Origin: Crocinitomicaceae bacterium
GTDB taxonomy: Bacteria > Bacteroidota > Bacteroidia > Flavobacteriales_G > Salibacteraceae
NCBI GenBank assembly: GCA_018623405.1
Contig: JAAZVO010000157.1
Span: 1-6,513, forward strand
Reading direction: 5' to 3'
Length of the DNA: 6,513 nucleotides
Below the pieces are notes generated by a model that was given only the letters and a program-made list of their open reading frames with translations, made no database searches and was not told the origin of the DNA. The position numbers and the translations under genes were made by a program. Below are positions 1-5,649 of the stretch, piece by piece; within the stretch, counting starts at the first letter, position 1, and every line of letters begins with the position of its first letter.

Positions 1-1
1 G

Positions 2-877
2 GCAGGGGGTTATCTTAAGGCAAATAATCCGGGTTCGTTTATTATTGAGCTTACAAGGTTTGGAAATAACATTACCGCTAACCAACTGCCCTACAACTTT
101 AACCAGGTAAATAATGAAAAAATATCGGCTTTTGAAATAAGCGATTTAGACCCAAATTATTGGTATGTACTTACCAATGAAGGCTATTTTTATACCTCTA
201 CAGATGGAGGCCAAACTTTTTCAAAAAGCATAATAATAGATGGTCCGGGAGCACATTATTTTTATGGAGCTTCAATACATTGCTCTGATGTAGATAAAGA
301 AAAAGTTTTTATTGGTGGTTCAGGTTACAGCAATCCGCCGGTTTTTATGACAGCTGATGCAGGTAATACTTTTATTGAATTATCTGACAGTTTGCCCAAT
401 ACTTTGGTGTTTGATATTGTTGCCTCACCTGATGATTCGTTAGTATTTGCAGCTACAGAAGTAGGTCCTTTTGTGTTAAACATGACCACCAAAATTTGGG
501 AACCTATGTTTGGGCAAAATGGTCCGCTACAGCGCTATTGGGCGGTGGAATATTTAGCAGCAAATAATACGATACGCTTTGCTACGCATGGCCGAGGTAT
601 TTGGGATTTTGTGCCCTACAGCCCTTCGGTTACGGGTTTAGCAGAAGCCCAAGAAACCACCCAATTGAAGGTTTACCCTAACCCTGCTGTCTCTACCCTT
701 TTTATAGAAGGCTTAACCGCAAATGCAACCGTAACTTGCTTTTCGTTAAATGGCAAGCAAATACCGCTACACAGAACCCAAAACCAAATGGATGTAAGCC
801 AATTACCTAAGGGCACCTACTTGCTTACTGTAAGGCAAAATGGAAAACAAGAAGTGTTGAGGTTTGTAAAAAATTAA
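2..877 (+). CDS. Secreted BNR/Asp-box beta-propeller protein with T9SS sorting domain (3' part)
   Basis: The reading frame is open from base 2, so the gene begins left of the window; the ATG at 347 is internal. The visible 291 residues contain two Asp-box-like motifs, STDGGQTF (197-220) and TADAGNTF (350-373). The phrase ATHGRGIWDF follows at about 583-610, a typical last-blade sequence of BNR/sortilin-like propellers in Bacteroidota. The last ~65 residues, from VYPNPA (about 671) to the terminal LRFVKN, form a T9SS type A sorting domain. By family knowledge this domain sends the protein across the outer membrane through the Por system, after which it is cleaved or anchored at the surface. 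The propeller may bind or cleave glycans or protein, but no catalytic residues can be assigned from this fragment. Exported surface protein is a firm call; the substrate is unknown. Confidence 0.88.
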   Translation, partial: AGGYLKANNPGSFIIELTRFGNNITANQLPYNFNQVNNEKISAFEISDLDPNYWYVLTNEGYFYTSTDGGQTFSKSIIIDGPGAHYFYGASIHCSDVDKEKVFIGGSGYSNPPVFMTADAGNTFIELSDSLPNTLVFDIVASPDDSLVFAATEVGPFVLNMTTKIWEPMFGQNGPLQRYWAVEYLAANNTIRFATHGRGIWDFVPYSPSVTGLAEAQETTQLKVYPNPAVSTLFIEGLTANATVTCFSLNGKQIPLHRTQNQMDVSQLPKGTYLLTVRQNGKQEVLRFVKN

Positions 878-922
878 GCAAACCTCTCTTTTTACCTTGT
901 AAAAATGCCAAACATTTAGAAG

Positions 923-957
923 CCGATAGCAAACGCTTACAAACGTTTCATTATCGG
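923..957 (+). terminator. Imperfect hairpin downstream of the propeller gene
   Basis: CCGATA (923-928) pairs with TATCGG (952-957), and AAACG (931-935) pairs with CGTTT (944-948). A small 2/3-nt internal loop separates the two stems and the apical loop is 8 nt. It lies 45 bases past the stop codon, so it may be the transcript end. There is no T-tract after it, so it is not a canonical intrinsic terminator. Confidence 0.35.
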
Positions 958-1152
958 TACTATCTATCATAAATTGAAGGTGCAAATTTTGTAACAAGCT
1001 GTTTTTCAACTTCAATAAAGTTGGTTAGGTATATTTAGTACTTTTATGCACATCATGAAAGACGAAGGGTGGCTAACTATCATAAGTATATTTAGCACCT
1101 AGTTGGGCAACATGCAAAAAAAACAAAATTAAACCGTATTTAAATAAATGCA

Positions 1153-1160
1153 TACATTTG
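1153..1160 (+). promoter_or_regulatory. Possible Bacteroidota -7 element TACATTTG
   Basis: TACATTTG fits the TAnnTTTG consensus exactly and ends 5 bases before the ATG at 1166. No clear TTTG/TTG -33 partner is present about 20 bases upstream, so the call is weak. If real, transcription would begin almost at the 1166 start codon, giving a very short leader or none. It would also exclude the earlier in-frame ATG at 1148. Confidence 0.3.
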
Positions 1161-1165
1161 AAAAC

Positions 1166-1984
1166 ATGAAACCAATCTACCTCACCCTAATTTCCATCTT
1201 ACTAACTTTAACTTCATTTAGCCAAACTCAACCACAATTTAAATTTTGGCTGGCGTTTGAAGATTCTATAGGAGCAAAAGATACCTTATGGGTAATTATT
1301 GACAGTACAACAAATTCGAGTTTTCTTGATTCCGCATGGGGTGAAATACCAATTACAAATGCTGATACAGGTAAATTTTTGACATACTTCCAATATTCAA
1401 TTGATAAGAAAAAGGACACAACAAAAGTCTATACAGCTGCTACATATGAAAAAGAGGTGAGTATTTGGATTGGAGCGGTTAACTACCACTTGCCTATTAC
1501 GGTGCGCTGGGATAGCAGTTTGTTGCGTAACAATGGGTTACCATGGGAGATTAGAGCATCCACTTTATATAATTATTTTACTGCATATGCAGGATTAGAT
1601 TTTATTAATGCAGATGGTTATTTCCAAATGGAATTCGCAGATTCTATTTTATTTCCAAAGTTTAATTGGTTCACACGAAATCATTTCCCTCTTGATTTTT
1701 ATATAAGTGATAAACCATTATTTGTTGGAATAAACAATAAACCATATAAAACTTCTATTAAACCAACAATCTGGCCTAACCCTGCTACAAATATTGTTTC
1801 TGTTGAGGCCAATGAAATAATTGAAAATATTCAAATCCTGAATTTGAATGGACAAAACCTTTTCAATTCAAATGGAGCATATTCACAATTTCAAAAAATA
1901 AAACCTAATCTTAATCAAGGTATTTATTTAATAAGAATAAAAACAAAAACCCATACTTACCATGAAAAAATTATTATTAATTAA
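1166..1984 (+). CDS. Secreted T9SS-sorted protein of unknown function
   Basis: The protein has 272 residues from the ATG at 1166. I prefer this over the in-frame ATG at 1148 because it places a standard signal peptide at the very N-terminus (MKP, then the hydrophobic run IYLTLISILLTLTS, then a cleavage-like SFSQ). The middle ~170 residues are rich in aromatic and beta-type residues and match no family I recognise. The last ~75 residues form a T9SS type A sorting domain: WPNPATN (from about 1772), then LNLNGQ, then GIYLIRI, ending in KIIIN. By family knowledge it is exported through the Por secretion system. Its end overlaps the start of the metalloprotease gene by 23 bases, suggesting coupled translation. 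The secreted role is well supported, but the biochemical function is unknown. Confidence 0.85.
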   Translation: MKPIYLTLISILLTLTSFSQTQPQFKFWLAFEDSIGAKDTLWVIIDSTTNSSFLDSAWGEIPITNADTGKFLTYFQYSIDKKKDTTKVYTAATYEKEVSIWIGAVNYHLPITVRWDSSLLRNNGLPWEIRASTLYNYFTAYAGLDFINADGYFQMEFADSILFPKFNWFTRNHFPLDFYISDKPLFVGINNKPYKTSIKPTIWPNPATNIVSVEANEIIENIQILNLNGQNLFNSNGAYSQFQKIKPNLNQGIYLIRIKTKTHTYHEKIIIN

Positions 1985-3050
1985 ATCAATTGTTCTGGTT
2001 TTTAATTTCAATGTGATTTGTCAAACAATTTCATCAAATGGATGGCATATGCCTCCAGATGTTGAAATGAAAATGCTTGTAGTTTTTGCAGAATTCACAT
2101 ACGATTTAAATCCTTCAAATGAACCAGATCCTGAATGGCCTAAAGGACAAGTACCAAGTAACTTTAATACTTTTTTTGAGGATACTTGGCCTGCAAATAA
2201 TCAACCTAATGGTTTAGTATCACAATTCTATAATGATGCATCTTTTGGACAACTCAGGATTACTGCCGATTATATTTCTTCTCCAGTAGAACTTTTAGAA
2301 AGTGAATTCACTTCTATATCAGCTGCATCTTCAAGAAATTTGATTCTGTCAAAATTAACTAATCAAACTCCATTATCATTTAATAATAACTCAAATAGCT
2401 TTTCAAATTTTGATTTAATGTCAGAAAATTCTTCTTTAGGTTTAAAAAGTCAAAACTTCAACCAACCTAATCAAAAATGGGATGCTGTTTTAATAGTTTT
2501 TAATAATGCCCCTTTTGATGGAGGTGGTGCAAATTGGCTTGGAGGATACTTTTTGCAAAATAACGCCATTGACGACATTTTTTGGGTTAACGCATTCGAT
2601 GAAAAAATAATCATTCATGAATATTCACATGCGCTATTTGGCCATAATAATTTTCATTGTGCAGGAGGCCAACACAATGGCGGTGGTAGCAACTATTTTG
2701 GACCAATTCAAGGTGGCTGGAGTTGTTTGGGTGATGTAAATTCAGCTTTTTTAACTTGCAATGCATGGGATAGAGATAGATTGAATTGGTTTCCTCAAGG
2801 CAGAACTACCACCAACCCTGAATACCATAACATTTGGTGCCATAATAACACAAATTCAGCTGATATCAATGCCAATTTAAATGCTGCAAAACCTAGTGAT
2901 GCAGGTGTTTATTGGTTACATGATTTTATAACTTCTGGGGATGCAATTCGGATTAAACTTCCTTTTATTGATAGCACAGGAAATAATTCCCCCTGCTCCC
3001 GCGCGATTGTATCGCGTGGTATATTAAAACCCCCGCTCCCGCGCGATTAG
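1962..3050 (+). pseudogene. M6-like secreted zinc metalloprotease, C-terminus replaced by REP sequence
   Basis: The start MKKLLLIKS with a hydrophobic core and a VICQ cleavage-like site gives a signal peptide. The rest resembles M6/immune-inhibitor-A-like secreted peptidases of Bacteroidota: FFEDTW, GLVSQFYNDASFGQL and KWDAVLIVFNN, then a zinc motif HEYSH at residues 219-223, followed by ALFGHNNFHCAGG. H219 and H223 would bind zinc and E220 would be the catalytic base; the third ligand is uncertain (H228 or H232). The native-looking sequence ends near residue 342 (about base 2987). The last ~20 residues (SPCSRAIVSRG...) are translated REP repeat, and the frame stops inside a second repeat at 3050. 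No T9SS tail follows, although the gene next door has one. The catalytic region is intact, but the product probably cannot be sorted normally. I therefore call it truncated, though it may still be translated. Confidence 0.75.
2987..3030 (+). repeat. REP-like element, short form, copy 1
   Basis: A C-run and GCTCCC precede a compact palindrome (CGCGAT / ATCGCG around a 3-nt loop, extended by flanking GC pairs), followed by GGTATATTAAAAC. From GCTCCC onward (2995-3030) it matches copy 3 at 3062-3097 with one mismatch in 36 bases. It begins exactly where the metalloprotease homology appears to stop, and it is far more GC-rich than its surroundings. Confidence 0.85.
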
Positions 3051-3053
3051 CTT
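3031..3053 (+). repeat. REP-like element, long form, 5' piece (copy 2)
   Basis: CCCCGCTCCCGCGCGATT is shared with the short copies, but it continues as AGCTT. That is the path taken by the long-form copy at 4381-4442. It breaks off where copy 3 begins, so it looks like the left part of a long-form element interrupted by a short-form one. It carries the TAG stop that ends the metalloprotease frame. Confidence 0.7.
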
Positions 3054-3097
3054 CCCCCCCCGCTCCCGCGCGATTGCATCGCGTGGTATATTAAAAC
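3054..3097 (+). repeat. REP-like element, short form, copy 3 (left arm of the RAYT module)
   Basis: A C-run, GCTCCC, the GC-rich palindrome and GGTATATTAAAAC, as in copy 1. Bases 3060-3086 are the exact reverse complement of 3734-3760 on the far side of the transposase gene, giving a perfect 27-bp inverted repeat. The core folds as a 9-bp stem (one G-T pair) with a TGC loop. CTTCC occurs at both edges (3051-3055 and 3097-3101), which may be a target duplication or chance from the C-run. Confidence 0.85.
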
Positions 3098-3155
3098 TTC
3101 CACCTTGCGGTTAGCTTCGCTGAGCTCATTAGTTGGCTGTATCGCATGGTTTTGA
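3098..3155 (+). repeat. REP-like element, long form, 3' piece
   Basis: From TTAGCTTCGC (3111-3120) to GGTTTTGA (ending 3155) this aligns without gaps to 4398-4442. The first 10 bases are identical, and about 24 of the next 35 match. It therefore looks like the remainder of a long-form REP whose 5' piece is at 3031-3053, with a short-form unit between them. It lies directly upstream of the transposase gene. Confidence 0.6.
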
Positions 3156-3176
3156 TTTTATAAATAATTTTACTTT

Positions 3177-3728
3177 ATGAGCCGAAATTACAAGTTTCAT
3201 AATCCCGAAGGCTTATACTTTGTAACATTTGCAGTTGTTCAATGGATTGATGTTTTTACAAGAAATGAATACAAAGAAATTGTATTGGAGAGTTTGACTT
3301 ATTGTCAAAAAGAAAAAGGTATGGAGATTTTTGCTTGGTGTATAATGAGCAATCATGTGCATTTAATTTTTAGAAGTTCCGGAAATCAAAATCCTGAATT
3401 ATTGCTGGGAGATTTTAAAAGATTTACAAGTAAAAAAATTGTTAAGGCCATAATTGAAAACCCTAGAGAAAGCAGAAAGGAGAATATGCTTTCAGTATTT
3501 AAATCAGAAGCCGAAAGAAGCTCTAATGTAAAAAACTACCAATTTTGGCGTCATGATAATAAGCCAATAGAGTTATGGAGCAACAAAGTAATTGATGAAA
3601 AAGTAAACTATATACATAACAATCCTGTGGAAGCGGGTTTGGTAATTAAACCAGAGCATTATTTGTATAGCAGTGCCATAGATTATTCTGGTGAAAAAGG
3701 ATTACTTGATAATATTATAGTTTTATGA
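3177..3728 (+). CDS. REP-associated tyrosine transposase (RAYT, Y1/HUH family)
   Basis: A 183-residue Y1_Tnp protein of the IS200/IS605-related RAYT group. The N-terminus (GLYFVTFAVVQWIDVF) and CIMSNHVHLIF are typical; H60 and H62 form the HUH metal-binding pair. The likely catalytic tyrosine is Y145 in YIHNNPVEAGLV, by analogy with the helix-D tyrosine of IS200-type enzymes. The C-terminal PEHYLYSSAIDY is also characteristic. Length and motifs indicate an intact gene. By family knowledge RAYTs nick single-stranded DNA at REP hairpins and are usually single-copy domesticated genes. Here REP elements flank the gene in inverted orientation, the expected arrangement. The ATG at 3177 gives the expected N-terminus. 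No clear TAnnTTTG promoter is visible upstream, so expression may be low or driven from the repeat region. Confidence 0.93.
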   Translation: MSRNYKFHNPEGLYFVTFAVVQWIDVFTRNEYKEIVLESLTYCQKEKGMEIFAWCIMSNHVHLIFRSSGNQNPELLLGDFKRFTSKKIVKAIIENPRESRKENMLSVFKSEAERSSNVKNYQFWRHDNKPIELWSNKVIDEKVNYIHNNPVEAGLVIKPEHYLYSSAIDYSGEKGLLDNIIVL

Positions 3729-3733
3729 TTTTG

Positions 3734-3760
3734 CCACGCGATGCAATCGCGCGGGAGCGG
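3734..3760 (-). repeat. Inverted REP element, right arm of the RAYT module
   Basis: These 27 bases are the perfect reverse complement of 3060-3086. The arm starts 5 bases past the transposase stop codon. Its palindrome could also stabilise or terminate the transposase transcript, but the following bases (AGTAAAATACG) contain no T-tract. Confidence 0.92.
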
Positions 3761-3782
3761 AGTAAAATACGTTTTAGAAGAT

Positions 3783-3838
3783 AAGTAACTTGCTCTTCTC
3801 ATCTGACTGTTTTATGTTTGGTATATGAAAAGTTACTT
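3783..3838. repeat. 9-bp inverted repeat spanning the promoter of the small membrane genes
   Basis: AAGTAACTT (3783-3791) and AAGTTACTT (3830-3838) are exact reverse complements separated by 38 bases. Each is followed by GC, so they also read as near-direct 11-mers (one mismatch). They bracket the candidate promoter and the start codon at 3825. This could be an operator, but the arms are short and AT-rich, so chance is possible. Confidence 0.35.
3790..3820 (+). promoter_or_regulatory. Candidate Bacteroidota promoter for the small membrane gene pair
   Basis: TTG at 3790-3792, a 20-base spacer, then TATGTTTG at 3813-3820, which fits TAnnTTTG exactly. The spacing agrees with the usual -33/-7 distance. 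The -7 element ends only 4 bases before the ATG at 3825. Transcription would thus start at or just after that codon, implying a leaderless mRNA or use of the next in-frame ATG at 3852. Confidence 0.5.
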
Positions 3839-4127
3839 GCGCTATTTTTTCATGCTTCTGTCATTAATAATAATAGCTTTAACAGTCTATGTGTATTTGT
3901 TCAATTTTGAAATTGAAATCAAAAACTCGGAAGGAAAAATTTGGTTTTTAGAAGTTGAAATAGTGCTACCTCTTATTTTTTTGTATTCTGTTGTTAGCCT
4001 GTTTTCTTTTTACTATTTATCCCCTAAACACTCAATAAATTCAGACATAAATAAAACCAAAAAAGAAATTGAACTCCTTAAACTTCAAAAAGAATTAAAT
4101 TCTTTGAAAGATGAAAAAACTTCTTAA
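3825..4127 (+). CDS. Small two-helix membrane protein with charged C-terminal coiled coil
   Basis: A 100-residue protein of no family I recognise. It has two hydrophobic segments: residues ~6-27 (RYFFMLLSLIIIALTVYVYL) and ~45-66 (EIVLPLIFLYSVVSLFSFYY). Between them is a short loop containing IEIKNSEGKIWFLE. The C-terminal ~25 residues (KTKKEIELLKLQKELNSLKDEK) are strongly heptad-like and charged, so a coiled coil, probably cytoplasmic, is likely. The end overlaps the next gene by 17 bases, indicating a two-gene operon. The start could be the ATG at 3852 if the promoter at 3790-3820 is used, but that would trim the first helix. The unit lies between the RAYT module and the distal long-form REP. 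An inner-membrane role through homo- or hetero-oligomerisation is inference. Confidence 0.65.
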   Translation: MKSYLRYFFMLLSLIIIALTVYVYLFNFEIEIKNSEGKIWFLEVEIVLPLIFLYSVVSLFSFYYLSPKHSINSDINKTKKEIELLKLQKELNSLKDEKTS

Positions 4128-4341
4128 TTACAAAGGTTTATTGGTTCTATGGGTTGCTATTTCTGTTTTATATTATGGTTGGATTAAAGTAAACCCTGTT
4201 TACGATACATATTATATTGATGGCAGGCACTCATCTACTTTTGATGAGGGATATACAAAGAAGTTGGATTTATTCCCATTCATTTCACTATCGGGTATTA
4301 TTCTAATTGGTGGAATTGGTTATTTAATTAGTAAGAAATAA
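4111..4341 (+). CDS. Small two-helix membrane protein
   Basis: A 76-residue protein with hydrophobic segments at residues ~8-25 (GLLVLWVAISVLYYGW) and ~55-72 (PFISLSGIILIGGIGYLI), ending in SKK. The ~28-residue loop between them is polar and tyrosine-rich (NPVYDTYYIDGRHSSTFDEGY). I recognise no family. The ATG lies inside the 3' end of the preceding gene (17-base overlap), so translation is probably coupled and the two products may act together in the membrane. Small length lowers certainty, but the overlap and the two clean membrane segments support a real gene. Confidence 0.6.
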   Translation: MKKLLNYKGLLVLWVAISVLYYGWIKVNPVYDTYYIDGRHSSTFDEGYTKKLDLFPFISLSGIILIGGIGYLISKK

Positions 4342-4377
4342 AATGAATTAAATAATTATTATGAGTATTAAATAAAA

Positions 4378-4442
4378 CTCCCCCCGCTCCCGCTCGATTA
4401 GCTTCGCGGTACTCCTTAGCCGGTTTAATCGTGTGGTTTTGA
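4378..4442 (+). repeat. REP-like element, long form, distal copy
   Basis: It begins with a C-run and CCGCTCCCGC like the RAYT-linked repeats, then CGATTAGCTTCGC, and ends in GGTTTTGA. CGATTA (4395-4400) pairs with TAATCG (4427-4432), and flanking C/G pairs extend the stem with one mismatch and one wobble, so the whole unit folds as a larger hairpin than the short form. It is in the same orientation as the left-hand copies and lies 36 bases past the stop of the second small membrane gene. Confidence 0.75.
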
Positions 4443-4529
4443 AGATTAATTAAACCAAACAGAAATAGTGATAAATCAATCCAATAATGTTGTTAAAGTT
4501 TAGCAGATTTACTTGGCTTATTTAAATTA

Positions 4530-4559
4530 ATTCGAAACAAACGCAACATTGTTTCGAAT
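4530..4559. promoter_or_regulatory. Perfect 11-bp-arm palindrome, candidate operator of the HTH-PIN operon
   Basis: ATTCGAAACAA (4530-4540) and TTGTTTCGAAT (4549-4559) are exact reverse complements around an 8-base spacer. The centre is about 48 bases upstream of the antitoxin start. An imperfect -7-like TTTATTTG follows at 4566-4573. Position and symmetry suit a dimeric HTH repressor, and the first gene of the operon encodes an HTH protein, as in self-regulated toxin-antitoxin operons. Binding itself is inference. Confidence 0.6.
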
Positions 4560-4592
4560 ATTTCGTTTATTTGTAAAACAAAACCAAAATTC

Positions 4593-5048
4593 ATGGAAAG
4601 GATAAACGAAATTATGAGACCTACAAAGGAAGAGCAAAAAGCTGCTTTGAAATCCTATGATGCTTTAGCCTCAACTCTAGAACAGATTCACTCAGATTAT
4701 CCTGAAATAGAAATTGAAGAAACAAATGAAAGGATCAAAATCTCACTTAATGCCTTAAGGCTTCTTGCTAAAATTCTAAAGGAGACTAGTTTAGGAAAGC
4801 CAATTTCAATTGTTCCAATTGCAACAGAAATTACAACACAAGCGGCGGCTGAATTAATTGGCTGTTCAAGGCCCCACTTGATAAAACTTTTGGAAAAAGG
4901 AGAAATTAAGTTTACCAAAATAGGCAAACACAGAAGAATTAAGTACCAAGATGTTCTCGAATACAAAAAGAAAGTTAAAGCAGAACAAAGGAAACTCTTA
5001 ATAGAAATAATGAAGGCTGACGAGGAATCCGGATTGTATGATTCATAG
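4593..5048 (+). CDS. Antitoxin-like DNA-binding protein with excisionase/MerR-type HTH (HTH_17)
   Basis: A 151-residue protein. Residues ~80-126 (ITTQAAAELIGCSRPHLIKL, then LEKGEIKFTKIGKHRRIKYQ, then DVLEY) match the excisionase-family winged HTH: recognition helix SRPHLIKLL, wing KIGKHRRI. The N-terminal ~75 residues are helical and charged, with no named domain I can assign. The C-terminal lysine- and glutamate-rich tail may be the part that binds and blocks the toxin. The stop overlaps the PIN gene start by 11 bases, the usual antitoxin-then-toxin order. The palindrome at 4530-4559 is its probable binding site, giving autorepression. An excisionase role is unlikely because no integrase gene is nearby. 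Confidence 0.8.
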   Translation: MERINEIMRPTKEEQKAALKSYDALASTLEQIHSDYPEIEIEETNERIKISLNALRLLAKILKETSLGKPISIVPIATEITTQAAAELIGCSRPHLIKLLEKGEIKFTKIGKHRRIKYQDVLEYKKKVKAEQRKLLIEIMKADEESGLYDS

Positions 5049-5601
5049 TTTAAGGTTTACCTGCGTACTCGACACTAATGTCATTTATCCAATTGACATA
5101 AGAGACTTGCTTTTTTGGTTCGCTTCATATGACCTATTTACACCTAAATGGAGCAAACATATTTTCTCAGAATGGGAAAATGTTATGAAAAGGAAAAAAA
5201 TACCAGATGAAGAAATCAAAAAGAGAATTTCTAAAGCTCAACGAGCATTTCCTGATGCGTTAGTTGAAAACTATGAAACATTGGTTGCCTCGCTTACATT
5301 ACCTGATGAAAAAGATAGACATGTTCTTGCTGCCGCAATAAAAACCAATGCTAACGTGATTGTAACTAATAATATCAAAGACTTTCCAAATGATTATCTT
5401 TCAAGTTTTGGTTTAACAGCAAAAACTGCTGATGACTTTCTAACAGACACAATAGATCTTAATAACGAACTTGCAGTAGAAGCATTTAGGGCACTTGTTT
5501 TAAACAGAACAAACCCTAATCTTGACGAATTTGAAATTTTAGACAGATTTCGAAAAAATGGACTTGGAGACACTGCGAATTACCTTCATGCCTTATTGTA
5601 A
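5038..5601 (+). CDS. PIN-domain toxin (VapC-like ribonuclease, PIN_3 type)
   Basis: A 187-residue PIN-domain protein. It shows the opening VLDTNV (D12), the second acidic residue in FSEWENV (E45), then LPDEKDRHVLAAA (D90/D93) and TNNIKDFP (N111, D115). These are the acidic metal ligands of the PIN nuclease fold in the correct order, so the active site looks complete. By family knowledge such proteins are Mg-dependent RNases, often cutting tRNA or rRNA, inhibited by the partner encoded just upstream. The last ~55 residues extend beyond the core PIN fold, with a helical segment and ARTNPNL-like RTNPNLDEFE. The 11-base overlap with the HTH gene indicates coupled expression. The RNA target is unknown. 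Confidence 0.85.
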   Translation: MIHSLRFTCVLDTNVIYPIDIRDLLFWFASYDLFTPKWSKHIFSEWENVMKRKKIPDEEIKKRISKAQRAFPDALVENYETLVASLTLPDEKDRHVLAAAIKTNANVIVTNNIKDFPNDYLSSFGLTAKTADDFLTDTIDLNNELAVEAFRALVLNRTNPNLDEFEILDRFRKNGLGDTANYLHALL

Positions 5602-5649
5602 AATGAAAATAAAAATTCAAAAACTATACAATTCATTAAGCATTAACCT

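Larger units (their letters stand above)
878..1165. other. Non-coding interval with hairpin and short direct repeats
   Basis: This stretch separates the propeller gene from the next secreted-protein gene. I see no credible gene in it; the minus-strand frame overlapping it has no family features and runs into the propeller gene. It holds an imperfect hairpin (923-957), a pair of near-identical 13-mers GTATATTTAGYAC at 1029-1041 and 1086-1098, and a GTTGGGC heptamer at 1102-1108. No rRNA or tRNA signature is visible. Confidence 0.6.

Noticed and set aside
803..1015. Minus-strand 70-residue frame overlapping the end of the propeller gene
   Set aside because: It overlaps the conserved T9SS tail on the other strand, has no recognisable features, and its composition looks like reversed non-coding AT-rich sequence.
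1102..1108. GTTGGGC as an integron attC core site (GTTRRRY)
   Set aside because: No matching RYYYAAC partner with the required pairing arm was found upstream within attC-like distance, and no integrase gene is visible.
1228..1419. Minus-strand 63-residue frame
   Set aside because: It lies wholly inside the well-supported T9SS-sorted protein gene and shows no domain or start context.
2987..3097. CRISPR array from the repeated GC-rich units
   Set aside because: The units are palindromic, adjacent or nested without regular unique spacers, recur inverted beyond the transposase, and no cas genes are present.
3177..3728. Active IS200/IS605 insertion sequence
   Set aside because: No TnpB gene is present; the length, YIHNNPV motif and flanking inverted REPs indicate the RAYT branch rather than a standard IS200 element.
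3734..3760. Intrinsic terminator of the transposase gene
   Set aside because: The stem is strong but no T-tract follows, and the sequence is an exact inverted copy of the upstream REP, which explains it better.
4697..4966. Minus-strand 89-residue frame
   Set aside because: It lies wholly inside the HTH antitoxin gene, whose domain is clear; its hydrophobic look comes from reading helical charged codons backwards.
4593..5048. Phage or ICE excisionase
   Set aside because: The HTH is of the excisionase family, but no integrase, attachment site or tRNA is nearby, and the overlapping PIN gene points to an antitoxin role.
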